Shown piece after piece: positions 11,841 through 24,109 of a DNA stretch of 64,000 nt. Made by a program: the position numbers and the translations under genes. How positions within the stretch are numbered: position 1 is the stretch's first letter; the number at the start of each line of letters is the position of its first letter. Location: assembly GCA_963965975.1 (NCBI GenBank), contig CAWYPL010000005.1:34101-98100 (forward strand), written 5' to 3'. The notes beneath the pieces are model-generated. The model was given only the letters and a program-made list of their open reading frames with translations. It made no database searches and was not told where the DNA came from. The DNA is from Xestospongia bergquistia (lineage: Eukaryota; Porifera; Demospongiae; Haplosclerida; Petrosiidae).

Positions 11841-12349
11841 ATATGGGGGTATGAATAGGGGTAATACCTTTGTGGTCTGACAGCTGCACTTTGGTCAGAG
11901 ACACTGGTCCTCATTCAACCCCACAGACCTCTCACATCCACCTCCAAGTGCTGTAATCTGCTAAACTGTCTCAGCTGAATGATGTGAGGGAGTGATGTTT
12001 ACATGGCATCACTGGGTGGATGAACAGATGAGATTCAGTCAGTCAACAGTCAGGGTGGAAGGGCTACACACCACTGTCAGCTAAATGGCCATGTGTACAT
12101 GACTAAGGTAAGCCAATAATGCAGGGGGCAATTGGCTGTAGTCAGGCTTGGACAGGGATGGACTCTGTCAAGCAAACCCACCCTAGACACACCTGTGACA
12201 GTGAAAGCAAATCAGAATGCCATACCAAATCAGTCACAGCCTGGGTCATCAATGGCCTCACCTACCAATGTACATCAGAATGGAAGTTTAAATTGTGCAA
12301 CTGATGCCTCTGTGTCTACACTTTGCAGAAGAGATGATTTGTTATCAAA
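11841..12349. other. No recognised gene
   Basis: Mixed-composition sequence between the 115-bp repeats and the endonuclease fragment. Short open frames exist (12119-12410) but show no recognisable domain; they may be a 5' leader of the RTE-like fragment that follows. Confidence 0.4.
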
Positions 12350-12655
12350 ATGTGGAGTGTTAGAACACTATACACACCAGGAAATGTACAAGAACTCACT
12401 CATGAAATGAAAAGATATCACTGGAATATTATTAGCTTTTGTGAAATATGATGGAAAATTTCAGAGACCACTTTCAATGAAGGATACAAGACATTTTTCA
12501 GTGGCCAAGATGACAAACATGAGAAAGGCATTGGCTTCCTAATTCACAAGGACAATGTGAAAAATATTTCTGTTGAGATAAATTTTGAACTTTGTTCATC
12601 TTATAAATTTGATACAAACAGAATGAGAAATATCTATCTACAAAGGAGGGCATGA
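12350..12655 (+). pseudogene. RTE-like retrotransposon endonuclease fragment
   Basis: The frame from 12350 reads MWSVRTLYTPGNVQELTHEM and continues through KRYHWNIISFCEI, a stop, then SGQDDKHEKGIGFLIHKDN. This is the N-terminal part of the apurinic endonuclease of RTE/CFDP2-like elements, which begin WNVRTL and contain a CEMRW-type motif and GVGFLI. It carries at least one internal stop and ends at 12655 before the catalytic C-terminal half, so it is a dead 3'-truncated fragment. Confidence 0.7.
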
Positions 12656-14640
12656 CCTAAGCTGAAGATGGTGACCCTGAACCATATTAAATACAAACCT
12701 GTTAGAAGTAATGTTTCTGCATTGATCCAAAAAAATGGGAAAGCATACCAGCCTGAAAAACCAAAGATGAGGATGATGAGGAGGCTGTGGATTGTGATAC
12801 ATGAGGAGTGCTGGCCCCTTTCTTCCTAGCATCAGCAGAAGTGATAGAGACACTACCACCAGCAGACTTCTTGCCACCTGAATGAGTCTTAATCCTACTC
12901 TCCAAGTGAGGCCTCCTAACCAAAGAGGTACCACTAGACTCTGGCACAGGCCTTAATGCAACAGAACCAATCCATAGCTGTATCTTGCATCTTCCCCCAC
13001 TTCTCTAAGGGGGGAAGATCAAGATAAGCCTATGGATGACTGTTGTTAAGCCTGTGCCAGAGATCAGTTTACATGACCATACAGGCAAGCTTCACTAGGA
13101 GGAACCACATCCTTGAGATCATGACAAAAGGGGAACTGTGAAGCCCAGATCTCACAATGCTGCCTGGAAGCAAAATTAAAAATATGTCCTTAAATATGAG
13201 CTTAGTTCCCAACTCATTTGGACACTGCATCATCCAGAATGTCATGAACCTTGAGAAGTAATTCACACACTTCTGACACAGGAATAACTCCTCCCTCAGA
13301 ATCTGGTAGAGAGGAAATAGTATCAACAAGGGAAACTGAGGTGAGAAATGAGCTGTTCAGTGTTGAGAGTGACATGAGCAGCTGCACCAATGCCAGTCTG
13401 AAATTCTGATAGACTCTGATCAGCCTTCCTATTTGCAGGAGTCAAGGTGATGTTATCAAGTGCTGTAGAAGACTGGAACCCAAAGGCTGCAGGGTGGTTA
13501 GAGAAGTAGTAAACACTTTAGATGCCAACATCCTGGTAGTCAGAGGCATAGGTGCAAAAAGGCTCCAAGCCTGGCACCATATTTACAAGAGATGATGCTG
13601 GGAGCAAGCTGCAGTTTAGAAGTATCAGAAATAGTATTGAGTGGAGAAACCCAGAGGAGACTGAAGATGTAGCAGCATCAGGCTCATCTAAGGACATGTC
13701 CAATTTGGTGTCTCAATAGAATCAGTGAGGATGGAATCCAAGCCCTTTTCAAGCAACAACTTAGTCTAGAAAGGAATAAACCTCATATCCTGCTTCCAGG
13801 GGAAAGTGGGTAGGTGATTACACCTTACCCATGAACCCCAGATAAATGTGGGAATGAACAACCAACTGCTCTGTAGACCAGGTGTGAGTAAACTCATCAA
13901 CCTGATACCCAATCACCACACCAGAATGACCAGGTTTAATCCCACAACAGATTCAGAGTCAACTATGTCATCATATAGAACCAAAACTGGAAAAGAAGAC
14001 CTGTCCCCACCCTTCAGGGAAGGTGGATGGATTGGGTGACTCTCTGTCAAGTCCCCAAAGCTGTATAGCCCCACCATATGGTTGGAATGGCTGGAGGACA
14101 GCTGACTCAGTAGCAGAAGGCTCCCCCTACTTAAAGCAGTGGAGGCAGCAGCCACTCAATGCATTCCTGGCATGGGCTGATGGCCATTACCAGGTTGTAC
14201 ATATGCCTGCCATAGGTAAGCTTCAAAGGGCTGCAATGGTGCAAATTCTAGTGGTTGAGTCCCCATAGGTGAATACAGCATCCAGCATGGCACCTGGGAG
14301 CAGAAATTATACACCATAACAGACACCAAAAATATAATAAGCAAAATGGTGGGAGGCTCCACTCTGAAAAAGAAACCTACCTGCTGAGGACACATGGCAT
14401 AATTGGCATAAGACTGAAGAGGCATCTGAGACTAAGGTTGCTGCTATGGCACAGTGGCAAGGCCAACAACACCCCCAGAAATCCTTGGTGTCAGCAGTGG
14501 TGGCAGAACCACGTCATGCTGACCTGATGTCACTTGAAGCCCCATCAAGGAGGGAGCCATGATGACAGCCAAGAGGAGAGATGATGTACTGGAGCACAAA
14601 ACAGTCACAGGAGAAGTAGTAGTCATATCTGTGGTAATAA
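12656..14640 (-). other. Unassigned, relatively GC-rich degenerate coding-like region
   Basis: Several open minus-strand pieces (12947-12702, 13329-13069, 13703-13518, 14155-13913) include a Ser-rich segment (STASSSSSSLVFQAG) and a segment with SEVCELLLKVHDIL in a shifted frame. The composition and the broken frames suggest an old transposon gag-like region, perhaps DIRS or Gypsy. I recognised no domain, so this is a guess. Confidence 0.3.
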
Positions 14641-15009
14641 AAGTTTAAGACATAATAAAAACACTTCAAGAAAAGAACAAATCATTAGCATGAAACATAG
14701 CATACATCGATAGGCATCCAGTCCAGTAAGAAGTGACCCACAATGATGGGGAGCAACAGGTGTGACCATTATAAACTGACAGGCAAATGGATGTACCAAC
14801 AGACACAGAAATGCCACAGAAATGACAGATGTACTGATGCCCCCTAAAACACCCTATGACATATGGGGTGTACAGTTGTCCCCAAGTCCCCATGACATAT
14901 GGGGAACATAATGGCATATGGATGTACAAGGGCATATGGCCATATGGGGGACATGGATGTCTCCAATTAGAAATACATCATATTATGGGCAGTTTTAGCA
15001 ATTTTAATT
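14641..15009. other. Short CATATGGGG-rich non-coding stretch
   Basis: Several copies of CATATGGGG or its near-palindromic variants cluster at 14860-14960. No gene is visible. Confidence 0.4.
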
Positions 15010-15242
15010 GAAATAATGCTTGGAAAAAATGAGGATAATTCAACTCAATCTAACATCACCCACACCGGGAACTCAGTGCAACAAGGTTATGTTTACACTG
15101 TGGATACACTTAGGTCTATAAAGGGTAAAGTTGATCATGATAGATGGTTCAAAATACTAAATCCACAAACATGCAACATCATCAGAAAGCTGAGACTAAA
15201 TCACAAGAAGACTAGAAGAGGAAAAAGGTAAAAGCACAGAAT

Positions 15243-16199
15243 ATACATCAGAAAAGGTCAGTTGAACTTGAAAATCTTATTACTATACAATGCAAAAGGG
15301 AATCCAAAATCAAGAGGCAAGATACAAACTTACACATAACGTTAGCAAATGTCCAATCTCTTAAACCAAAGGAGCTACTATGTTTAGACCATATAGTAGG
15401 AAATAACACAGACTTATGCATTTTAACTGAAACATGGTTAAAGAATGAAGACTCAATCTGGCTACAGGGATGCAAACTTAACAAGAATGGCTGGAAAATT
15501 TCGAGTATACACAGAGAATACAGAACAGGAGGCAGTATTGCACTAGTGTACAAATCCAAATATAACTCAAAAACAGTTAGAAAGGAAAAGACAAGATCAT
15601 TTGAATATGGAATCTGGCACATATCTTCAGCTAATATGAATCTGTCTATAGCTGCAATTTACCATCCACCTTATACCAACAAAAATCACATCACCAATAA
15701 CATGTTTATTGATGACTTTACAGACTGGCTAGTGGAGGAAATTATGCTGCATGACAATTTACTAATACTAGGTGATTTTAATCTACATATAAATGACCTG
15801 GACAACCCCGACACAGATATCTTCCTTGATTCAGTAGCAGCAATTGGGCTTAATCAGCATGTGAACTTCACCACACATCAGCTGGGTAATATCCTAGATC
15901 TGGTTATGTCAGAAGAGCTGTCACAATTTCAAATCCTGTCATGTAAACCTGTAGTTTACTTATCGGATCACTGCACAGTAGAAGTGGATATCTCTCTGCC
16001 CAGGGACCATCTGGTAAGAAAACCAATTACATACAGGAACATTAAAGGCATGGACTCAGAAAAATTCATACAAGATGCTAAGCTTGATGACTTACTTCAA
16101 TTGGAAAATCTGGATGAACTGATCATGGCATTTGAAAACAATGTCAATGAAGCTATTGATCAACATACACCAGAGAAAATGAAGATAATTACTGTTTGA
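15243..16199 (+). pseudogene. Endonuclease domain of the 15-kb non-LTR element
   Basis: One frame stays open from about 15243 to the TGA at 16197. It contains the expected series of an exonuclease-endonuclease-phosphatase fold: LANVQSL near the start, ILTETWL, GGSIALVYKS, AIYHPPY, LILGDFNLHIND and YLSDHCTVEVDI. These correspond to the metal-binding and catalytic positions of APE-type endonucleases that nick target DNA for target-primed reverse transcription. The leader frame at 15016-15231 (ending KKTRRGKR) joins this frame only by a frameshift. Confidence 0.8.
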
Positions 16200-17540
16200 C
16201 ACAGCAACCCCTGGTTCACCAAAGAAGTAAAGGATCAGAAAAGAGTTGTTTGCAACAGGGAAAAAATCTGGCAAAAATATAGGCATCAGGAACATTGGAT
16301 TGCACTCAAATTAGAGAGAAGGAAATATCGTGATATGTTAAGGAGAATCAGAACAGATAAGATCACTGAGAAAGTAACAGAATGTGCAGGCAATACTAAG
16401 AAACTGTACTCTCTGGTGTCCTATTTAACTGGATTGGAAATTGAAAATCCTATGCCACCTGGCAAAACAGATGGCGAATTAGCTGAAGAATTTGCAGAGT
16501 ACTTCATGCAAAAACTCAAAACTATATGAGAGGGTCTGGAATATCACTTGTTATATACACCCAGGGACACAGGCATCCTGGAGCTTGAAACATTTAAACA
16601 AGTATCAGAAAGTGATGTGAAACAGGTAATTTCAGAGATGAAAACCAAATCATGTGAGCTTGACATCCTTCCAACATTTAAACTAAAAGAGCTTATTGAG
16701 GATTTTCAACCAATTAGTACAAAAATTGTAAATCTATCATTAGCTGAAGGCAAATTTCCAAGTGATTGGAAAAATGCTCAAATCAGGCCCCTGATTAAGA
16801 AGATGGGTATGGACCTTACTGCCAAATCATATCGACCGGTGTCAAATCTTCCATTCTTGGCAAAAGTAATAGAAAGTGTTGTGCTGGATCAAATGAATGC
16901 TCACTGTGATGAACATAAGGTTATACCAGATTACCAATCCACATAATGTGCCAATTATTCATGTGAGACTGTATTGGTAAAATTGGTTAATGACATCTTA
17001 TGGTGCTTTGAAAGGCAAGAAGGATTACAAACCATCACATGTGATCTCTCGGCAGCCTTTGAAACTGTCGACCACTGTCTGCTTATTGAAGTTCTCCAGA
17101 AAATAGCAGGCTTGGGTGGTAGTGTCATTAGTTAGTGTCAAAGTTATCTGGAATCTAGAACATGCCAAGTGACTGTTGGAGCTGCAGTATCAAATAAGAA
17201 GGATCTGCTATTCTCAGTACCACAAGGCATTTTGGTTGGACCTTGGTTTTATCTAATATATGCCTCAACACTCCAGGATGTGTTAGATGATTCAGATGGT
17301 GGAGAAATGGAAAATCAAGATAAACTTGGTCATCCCATCACTCTATCTGGTTTTGCTGATGATCACATATTCAAGGATAAGTTCAAACTTAAGGATAAAC
17401 ATGATGAAATTGAATGCAAAACAGGACTTGAAAAATGTGCTAAAAGAGTAAAGTCCTGGATGGATTCGAATAGACTTAAAATGAATGATGACAAAACTGA
17501 ATACATTGTTTTTGCCTCATCCAGAATGCTTACATAGAAT
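16200..17540 (+). pseudogene. Reverse transcriptase domain of the 15-kb non-LTR element
   Basis: The same frame continues with stops at 16527, 16944, near 17134 and 17535. RT landmarks in order: SDWKNAQIRPLIKK, SYRPVSNLPFLAKVIE, CDLSAAFETVDHCLL (motif A), FSVPQGILVGPWFY (motif B) and SGFADDHIF (motif C, FADD where YADD is common). RVKSWMDSNRLKMNDDKTEY follows. The catalytic aspartates of motifs A and C are still present, but the stops make it inactive. Confidence 0.8.
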
Positions 17541-17549
17541 GTGACTCCA

Positions 17550-18214
17550 TTAACATCAATGGGATAAGCATACCCAGGAGTGAATGCATACGATATCTGG
17601 GAGCATGGCTGGATCAGCAGCTATCACAGAGAAAACACATAATGCTGGAGTGTAGAACTGCTATGATGAATCTACAAAGATTGAAATTGATCAGGAAATA
17701 CCTAACTGAAGAAACAGCAAAAGTCTTAGTGTTGGAACTAGTGCTATCACACTTGGATTACTCGAATGCTATCTTCGTAGGACTCCCAGATAAGGACATA
17801 AAAGCAATGCAAAGAGTACAAAATGCAGCTGCAAAAATGGTATTGTTAAAAACCAAATATGGCAGCTCCACAGATGCTCTGAAAAGGTTGCATTGGCTGC
17901 CCATCAGGTATCGTGTAGATCACAAAATGCTAACTCTTGTGTATAAGTGTCTTCATGATAAAGCACCAGACTATTTGAAAAACTTGCTCATGGTTATTGG
18001 AGACTCAGAAAGAAGTATGAGATCGAACAGTCAATATTTGAGATTACTGATTCCAAAGACTACTAAGAAAACATTTGCAGCAAGATCATTTAGTGTTAAG
18101 GGAGCAGAACTGTGGAACAAGCTACCAAACTCGGTTAAAATCAGTAGTAGTGTAGATGACTTTAAAGCAAAACTCAAAATGTTCCTTTTTGCTAAAGCTT
18201 GCATGGACAATTAA
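17550..18214 (+). pseudogene. C-terminal domain of the 15-kb non-LTR element
   Basis: After a frameshift near 17540 the frame from 17642 is open to 18214. It shows LSHLDYSNAIFVGLP, RLHWLPIRYRVDHKMLTLVY, DKAPDYL and AAELWNKLP-like words (GAELWNKLPNSVK), the standard C-terminal region of jockey/CR1-type RT proteins. Confidence 0.8.
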
Positions 18215-18375
18215 AACAATCAATCTTTAGTCTTACTATCTAGTCAATCTACCATTTTAACCATTTATATTAATGTAAAATTTTTAACAACAGTTTTATA
18301 TTATGTGTTGTAAAGCACATCCGATACCAAAGCATTTAGGACAGTGCTATATTAAGTAAATAAAGTTTCAAAGTT

Positions 18376-19490
18376 ACATACCAACCTGCCTGACAACCCC
18401 CCACATGCCTGCCTGTAAATAAAGATATCCCAATATAAAGCTAAATTCCTACACCTAAAGAGCTGGGAAAATAATTAGGGAACCTCCAGACCACACTGGG
18501 AATGAACCCACACTAGATACACCCATAAAGGCACTGGGTAGGACATAAAAAAAAATGAAATACATGCTATTTGTGAGAAGATGCTGATGAAACATGTTCA
18601 TCACCTAGTGTACAGAAATGGAGGATAAAAAACCTACCATATGCCTAAATGCATACCTTTAGGTACAAGCCAAGTCAATCCAACAAAAATAATTGATAGA
18701 TGGCAAGTATTCAAGGGAGATTTCAGCAGTTAAAAACAGCTGTTGCCAATAATGCAGCTATACAATATGGCTGAATTGAGAAAGAGGAAGTGGAAACCCA
18801 GGTGCACCCTTGTGACAAGGGATTTTAACATAAGGTGGCAGCACCTTATTTTGTTTTGATTTATGTACATAGTACAGCTGTATAAAGAAAATTAGACAAT
18901 ACTGCAAATGTTGGGCTATCAGGCCATAGCTCTCCCCAGTACCAAGCAAATAGTTATAAAATACATCCATCTGGAGTAGAAACTCCAGACCAGTCACCTA
19001 CTGGCATGATGGCTGCCAAGGAAACTCCAACCACCAAAGCTACAGATGCTATAGCACCCTGGAGAGTGCCAAGAGACATAATTGTCTTGGCCATACTTAA
19101 AATCCTTACCCATGAAGAATCGTCTTGGCACATACTGGCATGTACTTCTTATTGTTGCCAAAGAAAAGAGAGTAACAAATTCATCAAACTTCTTCCTAAA
19201 AGGCTCAATAGAGCATAAATCAGCCTTCAAATAAAATACAGTGCACAGATTAATATTAGAATGAGATTATATACATATATGAGGTGGAAGATGACCTGGT
19301 CAATCCATCTTACTGACAGATACAGGAATAAAAACATCAGCATGATGCTGAAGAAAAAACCTGCTGATTATCAATGTATAACAAAGTTATATCAGTACAA
19401 TGTTTGGCTGTAACAATGAGAATAACATTAGACATCACACAGATCAAACTGCTTACATGAAGGGGGTGTGGTAATAAAAATCAAAAATAA
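18376..19490. other. No recognised gene
   Basis: Moderately AT-rich sequence without a convincing frame. A stretch near 18905-18955 (TCAGGCCATAGCTCT) resembles 24430-24465, so a dispersed repeat may be shared by the two places. Confidence 0.35.
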
Positions 19491-19492
19491 AC

Positions 19493-19855
19493 TTAGAGAC
19501 AATAGGATGATTTGAAGCCTTGTGATGATGATGAGATTCCAAAAGGCTGAAAATGCAGAATGATAAATACTAATTGTGTGCTAAGTAGTTTGGCAATGTT
19601 ATATTTAGTTGAACCCAACATCAGGATATTGCAGTAGTCTAGTTTTGAAGTGACCAGTGCTTGGACAAGTATTCTGGTTGTGTCCATGTCAATGGTGTGC
19701 CTTATTTTGGCAATCTTTTTCAAGGTAAGGTATAGGGTACTACATAGTTTGTTCACATGAATGGTGTTCTTCATGTGTAGATCATAATAGAAGCCAAGAT
19801 TTCTTACTACTTCAGACTTCTGAATGTTATCTTGGCAAATTTTTATGGATGTTGT
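19493..19855 (-). pseudogene. Non-LTR RT fragment at the gap edge
   Basis: The minus strand reads SEVVRNLGFYYDLH, HVNKLCSTLYLTLKKIAKIR, DMDTTRILVQALVTSKLDYC and LMLGSTKYNIAKL. This is the region just after the RT palm and is close to the element inserted at 36411-37684 (VVRNLGFHMDLH; ALVISRLDYCNLLLMGSTKY). It runs into the N gap at its upstream end and fades near 19590. Confidence 0.75.
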
Positions 19856-20055
19856 NNNNNNNNNNNNNNNNNNNNNNNNNNNNNNNNNNNNNNNNNNNNN
19901 NNNNNNNNNNNNNNNNNNNNNNNNNNNNNNNNNNNNNNNNNNNNNNNNNNNNNNNNNNNNNNNNNNNNNNNNNNNNNNNNNNNNNNNNNNNNNNNNNNNN
20001 NNNNNNNNNNNNNNNNNNNNNNNNNNNNNNNNNNNNNNNNNNNNNNNNNNNNNNN
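19856..20055. other. Assembly gap (200 N)
   Basis: Exactly 200 N, probably a fixed-size gap of unknown true length. Open frames across it are artefacts. Confidence 0.99.
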
Positions 20056-20218
20056 ATAGATGCCTTGAATACCACTACACTGCATACATATATATAGAGG
20101 AGGGAGATGAACTCCCCTCATCAATCAATCATAGATGCCTTGCATACCAATACACTTTATATATATCTATATATGGACCCCCTAGTCAATCAAGCATAGA
20201 GGCCTTGCATACTGTTAT

Positions 20219-20283
<65 letters not shown>

Positions 20284-20363
20284 CAGGCAGATGGACCCCC
20301 TAGTCAATTGAGCACAGAGGCCTTGCAAACTGTTCCACTTTATATATATATATATATATATAG

Positions 20364-20401
<38 letters not shown>

Positions 20402-20462
20402 AGGGAGATGAACCCCACTGGTCAATTGATCATAGATGCCTTGAATACCACTACACTGCATA

Positions 20463-20508
<46 letters not shown>

Positions 20509-20509
20509 T

Positions 20510-20540
<31 letters not shown>

Positions 20541-20836
20541 TATATATATGCATATATATATACACATATATATAGGAGGGAGATAGACCCCCAGTCAATC
20601 AAGCACAGAGGCCTTGCATACTGCTACATCCACTGCTAGATCTAGTACAATGCATATAGATAAAAGGCAGATGAACCCCCCAGTCAATCAAGCATAGAGG
20701 CCTTGCATACCACTACACCCACTGCTAGATGTAGGACAATGCATATAGATAGAAGGCAGATGAACCCCCCAGTCAATCAAGCATAGAGGCCTTGCATACC
20801 ACTACACTGTGCATATATATATATGTATATATATGC

Positions 20837-20894
<58 letters not shown>

Positions 20895-21058
20895 GGGAGA
20901 TCAACTTCCCCAGTCAATTGAGCACAAAGGCCTTGCATACCACTACACCCACTGCTAGATCTAGTACCATGCATATAGATAGAAGGCAGATGAACCCCTG
21001 TATCCAGCATAGATGCCTTGTATACTGCTACACTGCATATATATATATATATATATAT

Positions 21059-21106
<48 letters not shown>

Positions 21107-21235
21107 CATGGAGATGAACCCCCTGGTCAATCAATAATAGATGCCTTTAATACCACCACACCCACTCCTAAATCTAGACCCCCCATCAATGGAGCATAGA
21201 TGCCTTGCATACTGCTTCACCTACTGCTAGTTTTT
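20056..21235 (+). repeat. ~87-bp minisatellite with TA microsatellites
   Basis: Units share GCAGATGAACCCCCCAGTCA, ATCAAGCATAGAGGCCTTGC and ATACCACTACACCC. They resemble the 80-bp repeat of copy A (GGACCCCCCAGTGAAT and GATGCCTTGAATACCA), so they are relatives. Long TA runs (for example 20223-20282, 20341-20398, 20815-20890) and a GATA run (21060-21106) separate units. Confidence 0.85.
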
Positions 21236-23936
21236 AGAGTGAACCTAGGCATGTGACCCCTCAAATCAACTGTCTTGGAGAAACGAGCCCAGTTCTGAGG
21301 GTTTCAACACACATTTATGGGGTTTCCAAGGAGATAGATGGGAAAACATTAATTGGTCTTTTGGTTTTAGAGTAAACCTAGGCATATGACCTCTCAAATC
21401 GATCGTCTTGGAAAAACAAGCCCTGTTCTGAGGGTTTCAACACACATTTTTGGAGTTTCCAAGGAGATAGATGGGAAAACATTCATTTTGAGAGTAAACA
21501 TAGGCCTGTGACCCCTCAAATCAATTGTCTTGGAAAAAAGGGGCCCTGTTCTTAGGGTTTCAACACACATTTTTGGAGTTTCCAAGGAGATAGATGGGAA
21601 AACATTCATTTTGAGAGTAAACCTAGGCATGTGACCCCTCAAATCGATCATGTTGGAAAAATGAGCACTGTTCTGAGGGTTTCAACACACATTTTTGCAG
21701 TTTCCAAGGAGATAGATGGGAAAACATTCATTTTGAGAGTAAACCTAGGCATGTGACCCTCAAATCAACTGTCTCTGAGAAACGAGCCCAGTTCTGAGGG
21801 TTTCTACACATATTTATGGGGTTTCCAAGGAGATAGATGGAAAAATGTTCATTGGTCTTTTGGTTTTAGAGTAAACCTAGGCATATGACCTCTCAAATCA
21901 ATTGTCTTGGAAAAACAAGCCCTGTTCTGAGGGTTTCAACACACATTTTTGCAATTTCCAAGGTGATAGATGGGAAAACATTCATTTTGAGAGAAAACAT
22001 AGGCCTGTGACCCCTCAAATCAATTGTCTTGGAAAAATGAGCCCTGTTCTGAGGGTTTCAACACACATTTTTGGAGTTTCCAAGGAGATAGATGGGAAAA
22101 CATTCATTTTGAGAGAAAACATAGGCCTGTGACCCCTCAAATCAATTGTCTTGGAAAAATGAGCCCTGTTCTGAGGGTTTCAACACACTTTTTGGGGGTT
22201 TCCAAGGAGATAGATGGGAAAACATTCATTTTGAGAGTAAACCTAGGCATGTGACCCCTCAAATTGATTGTCTTGGAAAAACAAGCCCTATGCTGAGTGT
22301 TCCAACACCCATTTATGCAGTTTCCAAGAATATAGATGGGAAAATGTTCATGTTGAGAGTAAACCTAGGCATGTGACCCCTCAAATCGATCATCTTGGAA
22401 AAACGAGCACTGTTCTGAGGGTTTCAACACACATTTTTGTAGTTTCCAAGGAGATAGATGGGAAAACATTCATTTTGAGAGTAAACCTAGGCATGTGACC
22501 CTCAAATCAACTGTCTCTGAGAAACGAGCCCAGTTCTGAGGGTTTCTACACATATTTATGGGGTTTCCAAGGAGATAGATGGAAAAATGCTCATTGGTCT
22601 TTTGGTTTTAGAGTAAACCTAGGCATATGACCTCTCAAATCAATTGTCTTGGAAAAACAAGCCCTGTTCTGAGGGTTTCAACACACATTTTTGCAATTTC
22701 CAAGGAGATAGATGGGAAAACATTCATTTTGAGAGAAAACATAGGCCTGTGACCCCTCAAATCAATTGTCTTGGAAAAATGAGCCTGTTCTGAGGGTTTC
22801 AACACACATTTATGGGCTTTCCAAGGAGATAGATGGGAAAACATTCATTTTGAGAGTAAACCTAGGCATGTGACCCTCAAATTGATCATCTTGGAAAAAC
22901 AAGCCCTGTTCTGAGGGTTTAACACACATTTATGGGGTTTCCAAGGAGATAGATTGGAAAATGTTCATTTTTAGAGTAAACCTAGATATGTGACCCCTCA
23001 AATCAATAGTCTTGTAAAAATGAGCCCTGTTCTGAGGGTTTCAATACACATTTTTGGGGTTTCCAAGGAGATAGATGGGAAAACATTCATTTTGAGAGTA
23101 AACCTAGGCAGGTGACCCTCAAATTGATCATCTTGGAAAAACAAGCCCTGTTCTGAGGGTTTAACACACATTTATGGGGTTTCCAAGGAGATAGATTGGA
23201 AAATGTTCATTTTTAGAGTAAACCTAGATATGTGACCCCTCAAATCAATCGTCTTGTAAAAATGAGCCCTGTTCTGAGTGTTCCAACACCCATTTATGCA
23301 GTTTCCAAGAAGATAGATGGGAAAACATTCATTTTTAGAGTAAACCTAGGCATGTGACCACTCAAATCGATCATCTTGGAAAAACAAGCCCTGTTCTGAG
23401 GGTTCCAACACCCATTTATGCAGTTTCCAAGGAGATAGATGGGAAAACATTCATGTTGAGAGTAAACCTAGGCATGTGACCCCTCAAATTGATTGTCTAG
23501 GAAAATCAAGCCCTGTTCTGAGGGTTTCAACACACTTTTTGGGGTTTCCAAGGAGATAGACAGGAAAACATTCATGTTGAGAGTAAAGCTAGGCATGTGA
23601 CCCCTTAAATTGATCATTTTGGAAAAATGAGCCCTGTTCTGAGGGTTTCAACACACATTTTTGGAGTTTCCAAGGAGATAGATGGGAAAACATTAATTAT
23701 GCGAGTAAATCTAGGCCTGTGACCCCTCAAATCGATTGTCTTGGAAAAATGAGCCCTGTTCTGAGGGTTTCAACACACTTTTTTGGGGTTTCCAAGGAGA
23801 TAGATGGGAAAACATTCATTTTTAGAGTAAACCTAGGCATGTGACCCCTCAAATCAATCATCTTGGAAAATCAAGCCCTGTTTTAAGGGTCTCCAAGGAG
23901 ATTGATGGGAAAATGTTCATTTTTATTGCTATTCTG
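21236..23936 (+). repeat. 122-bp satellite array, about 22 copies
   Basis: The unit contains TGACCCCTCAAATCAATTGT, CTTGGAAAAA, CCCTGTTCTGAGGGTTTCAA, TTTCCAAGGAGATAGATGGG and AGAGTAAACCTAGGCA. Variant units with GGTCTTTTGGTTTTAGAG recur at about 500 and 742 bp, and a two-unit block near 22862 recurs at 23103, showing higher-order amplification. The unit length is not a multiple of three and every frame breaks, so the open frames through it are not genes. Confidence 0.95.
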
Positions 23937-24069
23937 AAAGCTCATATAGGCAGATCAAGTGGATGATCTAACCCCCCTAGATCTGCCAGTTCATCTGAAT
24001 GGCCATTTCTGATTTCTTTTGTGAAAGCTCATACAATCAAGTGACAGATCTACCCAGATGAGGTGTTCT

Positions 24070-24109
24070 ATGCAAAAGACCTTTTACCTGCAAGGGTAAC
24101 TATGTGGTT
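24070..24109 (+). other. Helentron-type 3' end of element C
   Basis: Subterminal TGCAAAAGACCT, a six-pair hairpin (TTACCT, loop GCAA, GGGTAA with one G-T pair), then CTATGTGG and TT. It aligns position by position with 45317-45358 and 62119-62161. Confidence 0.7.

Larger units (their letters stand above)
15010..18375 (+). mobile_element. Jockey/CR1-like non-LTR retrotransposon, decayed
   Basis: An almost full-length element: upstream leader frame (15016-15231), endonuclease, reverse transcriptase, C-terminal domain, then a 3' UTR ending near 18375 with GTAAAGCACATCC and AAGTAAATAAAGTTTC. Many invertebrate jockey/CR1-type elements end with a comparable GTAAAGCGC and TATATAAATAAA tail. At least four in-frame stops and two frameshifts show that it is dead. 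No target-site duplication was proved. Confidence 0.8.
20056..24107 (+). mobile_element. Element C: satellite-bearing, non-autonomous helentron relative
   Basis: The 3' end at 24070-24109 matches copies A and B: a GCAAAAGACCT half of the terminal inverted repeat, a TTACCT-GCAA-GGGTAA hairpin, then CTATGTGG-TT. Upstream lie about 1.2 kb of repeats related to the helentron 80-bp unit and about 22 units of a 122-bp satellite. No gene is present. The 5' end was not found; it may lie in the N gap or before it. This fits the published idea of non-autonomous Helentrons that carry tandem repeats (HINEs), but unity of the whole segment is inference. Confidence 0.5.

Noticed and set aside
19824-20303. 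Open frames across the first N gap
   Set aside because: They consist of unknown residues and TA-repeat translation.
20777-21130. Frames rich in Ile/Tyr repeats
   Set aside because: Translation of TA and GATA microsatellites.
21902-22498. Overlapping 76-residue open frames in the 122-bp satellite
   Set aside because: They repeat every 122 bp in shifting frames, which is a repeat artefact rather than a gene.
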